Positions 60,590-64,000 of a stretch of 64,000 bases of DNA are shown here, piece by piece; within the stretch, counting starts at the first letter, position 1, and every line of letters begins with the position of its first letter. The position numbers and the translations under genes are program-made. Location of the stretch: the NCBI GenBank assembly GCA_963784995.1, contig CAWATZ010000003.1:558001-622000 (forward strand), written 5' to 3'. The notes under the pieces were generated by a model, which saw only the letters and a program-made list of their open reading frames with translations, did no database searches and was not told the DNA's origin. The stretch comes from CAWATZ01 sp963784995 (lineage in GTDB: Bacteria > Planctomycetota > Planctomycetia > Gemmatales > Gemmataceae).

Positions 60590-60664
60590 AACGAGCCGGA
60601 AGCGGTTAGCCCGCCGCGGTTAGCCCGCCGCGCAAGCAAGGGAGCTAACCGCTTCCGGCTCGTT
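60590..60664. repeat. 21-nt-arm inverted repeat with internal direct repeat
   Basis: AACGAGCCGGAAGCGGTTAG and one more base (60590-60610) is perfectly complementary to 60644-60664. The loop contains GGTTAGCCCGCCGC twice in tandem (60604-60617, 60618-60631), the first copy overlapping the left arm. It separates the small ORF from the convergent ABC gene and touches the latter's stop codon. Confidence 0.8.
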
Positions 60665-62530
60665 CACGCCGTGTTCCGCAGGGGTGCGTGATGCCCCGCG
60701 CTTTCCCGCGTGGAGGCCACCAGTCCGGCAAAGATGCCGCCCTGTTTGACCAGCTCCTCATAGGGACCCATCTCAACCAGTTGTCCCCAGTTGAATACCA
60801 GGATCCGGTCCGCATCGTTGAGGGTACTCAGGCGATGAGCGACCACGATCACGGTGCGGTCGGCGCGAGCGGCATTGATCACGCGCTGCACGCTGCGCTC
60901 GCTGATCGGATCGAGAGCGCTGGTGGCCTCGTCGAGGATCAGGATGGGCGGGTCCTTGAGGAAGATGCGTGCCAGGGCGATGCGCTGGCGCTGTCCTCCC
61001 GACAGGTTCGGCGCCCCGCTCGGCCACGAGGGTCTGATAGCTGTGGGGCATGGCCATGATCTCGTCATGGATGCAGGCGCGCTCGGCCGCCTGGCGAACG
61101 TCCTCGGGCAGACAGGGCGCTCCGCAGCCGTAGCGGATGTTCTCTTCGACGGTGCCGTTGAAGATGAACGGTGCTTGTCCGACGTAGCCGATCAGCCGGC
61201 TGATGGCCTCGCGTGACACCTCTTGCAGCGGAATCCCCTTGAGGAACACCCGGCCGGCGCAGGGATGGACAATCCGCATCAGCACCTTGATCAGGGTCGA
61301 TTTGCCGCAGCCCGACCGGCCGACCACGCCGACGGTCTCTCCGGTCCGGACCTCCAGGTTCACGTCGTGCAGGGCCGGGATCTGCCGGCCATCCACGGCC
61401 TTGTAGGTAACGCCCAGGCCCTCGGTCGCGATGATCGGCGCCTGATCGTCCAGGCGCGGCGTCCGGTGCGTGACCGTCCCGAACGAGGGATCGGCCGGTT
61501 GGCTCACCATCTCGATCAGGTCGCCGACGCGCAGGCTCGCCTCGTGGCCCTCGTCGAGGATCCGGTGGACCTCGGCCATGGGCGTCATCACGCTCAGGAA
61601 CAGTGCGGAAAACGCAAGGATGTCGCCAAAAGACGTCCAGCCAATGACCGCCAGATAGACGGCGCCTGCCAGGACGACCAGATGGAAGGATCCCTCGGTC
61701 AAGGCCTTCCCGGAGCCAAACAGGGCCATGATGACGTGATGCTTCAGCTCGGTCTGCCGGCGGCTTTCCGCGGTGTGGGCAAAACGCTTCACTTCCTGGC
61801 CGTGCGTGTTGGCGACGCGAACGTAGTCGAGTCCGCCGAGCAGTTCGACCACGGTGCCGTCCAGTTCCTCCCGGTTGCGAATGAGTTTGAGCCGGATGTC
61901 CTTCTGGGACAGGAGCTGTTTGGCCGTCAGGGCGACCGACACGGGAATCACCCCGACCATCAGCAGACCAATCAGCGGGGCCTTGACGAAGGCAGCGCCC
62001 AGGGCCAGCAGGCCGGTCAGGGTCACGGGCAAGAAGTCGAGGAAGCCCACGCGCAGAAAGCGCATGAACCCGTCCACGCTGCGGAAGATCCGGCCATTGA
62101 GGCTGCCGACTTTTTCATGGGTCAGCGAGCCGAGGTCCGCCTTGAGCAGGTGCGAGACGACCTTGACGCTGAGGAGCTTGTCCAGTCGCGTGCAGGTGTT
62201 CTCGACCAGGTAGCGGCGCAGCACGTTGAGCACCTCACGCAGCAGGACCAGGCCGGCAATGATCCCCAGCAGGGCGGCCGCCGTGCCCAGGAGTTCGTTC
62301 GCGGAGGACCGCTGCTGGACTCCGTTGTTCACGTCGTCCACGAGCCGGCCCAGCGTGAGCGACACGGCCACGGCGCTGCTGCTGGTCAGGGTCATCAGGA
62401 CCACTGCCACGACGAAGGCCCACTTGTGACTGCTCGGCACCATGGTCCAGACCTGATGGGCCCGGTGGCAGATCATGCGCAGCTCGGACCAGATGGCCCA
62501 GCGCTTGAAGGGGAAGTGATGCTGCCTCAC
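60664..62530 (-). CDS. ABC exporter, fused membrane and ATPase domains (one frame break)
   Basis: About 622 residues. The transmembrane domain (about 25-320) has six hydrophobic segments, for example WAFVVAVVLMTLTSSSAVAV, AALLGIIAGLVLLREVLNVL and FLPVTLTGLLALGAAF. The ATPase has VGVVGRSGCGKSTLIKVL (Walker A), YVGQAPFIFNGTVEENIRYG (Q-loop), NLSGGQRQRIALARIFL (signature), ILILDEATSALDP (Walker B) and VIVVAHRLST (H-loop). The frame breaks at about 61013, where one extra G follows GGCGCC. The GTG at 62530 is chosen because TGGAGAC precedes it. The frame is open to a GTG at 62578. The half-transporter would work as a dimer for lipid, peptide or drug export. It follows the lipoate-ligase-like gene by 90 nt on the same strand. 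Confidence 0.87.
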
Positions 62531-62620
62531 GTGTGTCTCCAGTCTTTTCCATTTCCATCCGTTCGTTATCCCGCGCACTCAACTGTGCTGCAACTCGCGG
62601 ACCAAACGGGCAACGGACTG

Positions 62621-63343
62621 TCAGCGTTTTCTGTTCCACTCGTCCGTCGCATAGCGACTGGCGACCAGTTCCTGAATGCGTCGCTTCTCGGAGTCGGTCC
62701 AATCTCCCGGCACCAGCTCCCAGCCCAGCGAGCGCGATAGCTCGGCCTGAAGTGCGGTCATCAGCTGTTCCGGCGTGACTGTGACGCCGGTGATCTCGCG
62801 GATGCCGGGCAGCTCGGGCGTGAAGGGGCTCTGGGCCAGCAGAATGCCGCCGTGCTGCACCATCGCTCCTCGGGACTTTCGCTGGGCGCTGCCCGTCACC
62901 TTGTGCTGGTCGATCAGCAGATCGCCCGGAGTGTGGTGCAGAAAGCAGAGGACCCGGCCCTTCTTGCATTCCCGCTCGCACAGGTGAGCCCGAATCCCGA
63001 ACGTCTTCAATGCCTGGGCGATCCCGAGATGGATTCGCTGCGGCCAGGACTCCCTCCCCGGACTGGAGGGGATGGCCAGGGCGTAAGTCACTTCCCGGTC
63101 ATGAACCAGAGTTTCGCCACCCGAAGCCCGTCTTACCAGAGGCCGATCGTCGAGGCCCGGATAGGCCTGGCACTCGGCAGCGGACTGGAAATAACCCAGG
63201 CTGATGGTGGCCTCCGTCCAGCCGTAGAAGCGCAGCGCGGCCTGGCCGGCCGGGGCCTTTTCCAGCAGCACCTCGTCGGCGGCCATCTGCCAGGCGCCCG
63301 GGGCGATCTGATAGGGGAGCAAGCGGATCTGTTGCGCGGTCAC
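62621..63343 (-). CDS. Lipoate-protein ligase / octanoyltransferase family protein
   Basis: A 240-residue member of the biotin/lipoate ligase superfamily. Seen: PLVRRASGGETLVHDREVTY (the RRxSGGGxVxH block, with E for the third G), DLLIDQHKVTGSAQRKSRGA (the catalytic Lys region) and MVQHGGILL. It would attach lipoyl or octanoyl groups to carrier domains. LplA-, LipL- and LipM-type enzymes cannot be told apart here with certainty. The C-terminal accessory domain of LplA is absent. The GTG at 63343 is used, with GAGGGC upstream. It is divergent from the TIGR01777 epimerase gene across 80 nt of AT-rich repeats. Confidence 0.82.
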   Translation of the reverse strand: MTAQQIRLLPYQIAPGAWQMAADEVLLEKAPAGQAALRFYGWTEATISLGYFQSAAECQAYPGLDDRPLVRRASGGETLVHDREVTYALAIPSSPGRESWPQRIHLGIAQALKTFGIRAHLCERECKKGRVLCFLHHTPGDLLIDQHKVTGSAQRKSRGAMVQHGGILLAQSPFTPELPGIREITGVTVTPEQLMTALQAELSRSLGWELVPGDWTDSEKRRIQELVASRYATDEWNRKR

Positions 63344-63361
63344 AATGCCCTCGCTTGAACT

Positions 63362-63413
63362 CGTAATTGGTAATCCGTAAATCGTAATTCGTAATCCGGA
63401 ATCCGTAAATCGG
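63362..63413. repeat. AT-rich tandem repeat in a divergent promoter region
   Basis: AATCCGTAAATCG occurs at 63372-63384 and 63400-63412, and CGTAATTGGTAATCC and CGTAATTCGTAATCC precede the two copies, so there are two related units about 28 nt apart. Their composition contrasts sharply with the GC-rich surroundings. They lie between divergent genes and may hold both promoters. Confidence 0.6.
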
Positions 63414-63423
63414 AGATAGCTCC

Positions 63424-64000
63424 ATGCGAGTGTTTCTCACGGGCGGCACTGGCTTGATCGGGGCCCGGCTGATCGGCCAGCTGCTGCGGCGCGGCGATCA
63501 GCCGGTGCTGCTGACCCGGCGCTACAACGTGGCCCGGCAAAGGTTCGGTCCGGAGTGCGAGCTGGTCGAGGGCGACCCGATGCAGCCGGGCGACTGGCAG
63601 ACGAAGCTCGAAACCTGTGATGCCGTCGTCAACCTGGCCGGCGAGAACATCTTCAACCGCCGCTGGAACGCCAAGTTCAAGGAGCTGATGTTCGACAGTC
63701 GGGTCAAGACCACCCGGAACGTGGTCGAGGGCCTCAAACGCGGCCCGAAGCGTCCGGATGGTTTACCCCGAATCCTGGTCAACGCCTCGGCCATCGGCTA
63801 CTACGGCCCGCACGGCGACGAGGAGCTGACCGAGACAAGTCCGCCGGCCGGCGATTTCATGGCCAACCTGTGCGTCGAGTGGGAGAAGGCCGCCCTGGAA
63901 GCGCGGCAGTCGGGTCTGCGCGTGGCCCTGGTGCGGGTGGGCATCGTGCTGGACCGGGAGGGCGGGGCACTGCCCAAGATGCTGACGCCGTTCAAGATGT
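63424..64000 (+). CDS. TIGR01777 family NAD-dependent epimerase/dehydratase, N-terminal part
   Basis: 192 codons, open at the window end. The start RVFLTGGTGLIGARLIGQLL contains the Rossmann motif GxxGxxG. AVVNLAGENIFNRRWNAKFK follows, the NLAGE-x(I/P)-RRW pattern typical of TIGR01777 (SDR39U1-like) proteins, then VNASAIGYYGPHGDEELTET with the Tyr of the active site. VEWEKAALEARQSGLRVALV and VGIVLDREGGALPKMLTPFK continue as in the family. Function is unknown beyond NAD(P) binding. E. coli YfcH is a relative. The ATG at 63424 is preceded by GGAGATAGCTCC. The C-terminal third is outside the window. Confidence 0.92.
   Translation, partial: MRVFLTGGTGLIGARLIGQLLRRGDQPVLLTRRYNVARQRFGPECELVEGDPMQPGDWQTKLETCDAVVNLAGENIFNRRWNAKFKELMFDSRVKTTRNVVEGLKRGPKRPDGLPRILVNASAIGYYGPHGDEELTETSPPAGDFMANLCVEWEKAALEARQSGLRVALVRVGIVLDREGGALPKMLTPFKM

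Overview
The window looks like chromosomal DNA of a GC-rich planctomycete, most likely of the Gemmata/Gemmataceae type. The evidence is a solitary 16S rRNA gene with no 23S behind it, an ECF sigma factor paired with large serine/threonine kinases carrying TPR tails, secreted proteins that begin with the LExR-type planctomycete extracellular motif, a DUF1501 protein, a Uma2-family protein and many TTG/GTG starts. The phylum is well supported by the combination of families. The genus is inference.

Layout. 1-5.7 kb (minus): start of zwf, then an apparent operon of an acyl-ACP-reductase-like/class III aminotransferase fusion, a DevC-like permease and a DevB/HlyD-like adaptor. 5.9-9.1 kb (minus): a regulatory block of TetR, a small membrane protein, CsrA and a sigma-54 activator whose receiver lacks its phospho-aspartate. 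9.2-17.4 kb (plus): Uma2, then an ECF sigma factor and kinase whose pair has been duplicated, leaving a second kinase and a sigma-gene relic. 17.5-20.3 kb: an SPFH-type protein with a GspE-like N-terminus, and an M50 protease. 20.4-22.4 kb: 16S rRNA with a boxA leader and a terminator. 22.6-28.7 kb: bioA-bioD, a zinc-ribbon membrane protein, an Rrf2 regulator and a COG2509 flavoprotein. 28.7-36.9 kb: a Tat-exported phosphoesterase, a 1334-residue pseudopilin-like protein and two Fe(II)/2-oxoglutarate oxygenases facing each other. 37-40.3 kb: three tail-collar (microcystin-dependent-protein) genes, a GNAT, a DUF6916 protein and a GAMT-like methyltransferase. 40.6-48 kb: two secreted repeat proteins and a DUF1501 protein. 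48.6-51.2 kb: a CpaB-like lipoprotein and a two-gene RNA repair unit (RNA ligase plus HD-polynucleotide kinase). 51.5-60.3 kb: a giant cyclic beta-1,2-glucan synthase homologue. 60.4-64 kb: a small ORF, an ABC exporter, a lipoate ligase family protein and the start of a TIGR01777 epimerase.

Two features cut across the window. First, eleven otherwise convincing genes are broken by about eighteen single-base frame changes, many in GC palindromes or homopolymers. This looks more like consensus indel error than mass pseudogenisation, so I annotate each as one gene spanning its frames. Second, about a dozen long, nearly perfect inverted repeats (arms 11-45 nt, each with its own sequence) lie between genes, and one lies in frame inside the glucan synthase gene.

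The most interesting system is the reductase/aminotransferase fusion with its exporter genes: its architecture suggests an acyl thioester is reduced to an aldehyde, transaminated to an amine, and the product handled by a DevBC-type exporter. The RNA ligase/HD-Pnk pair is the second: a compact, overlapping end-healing and sealing operon.
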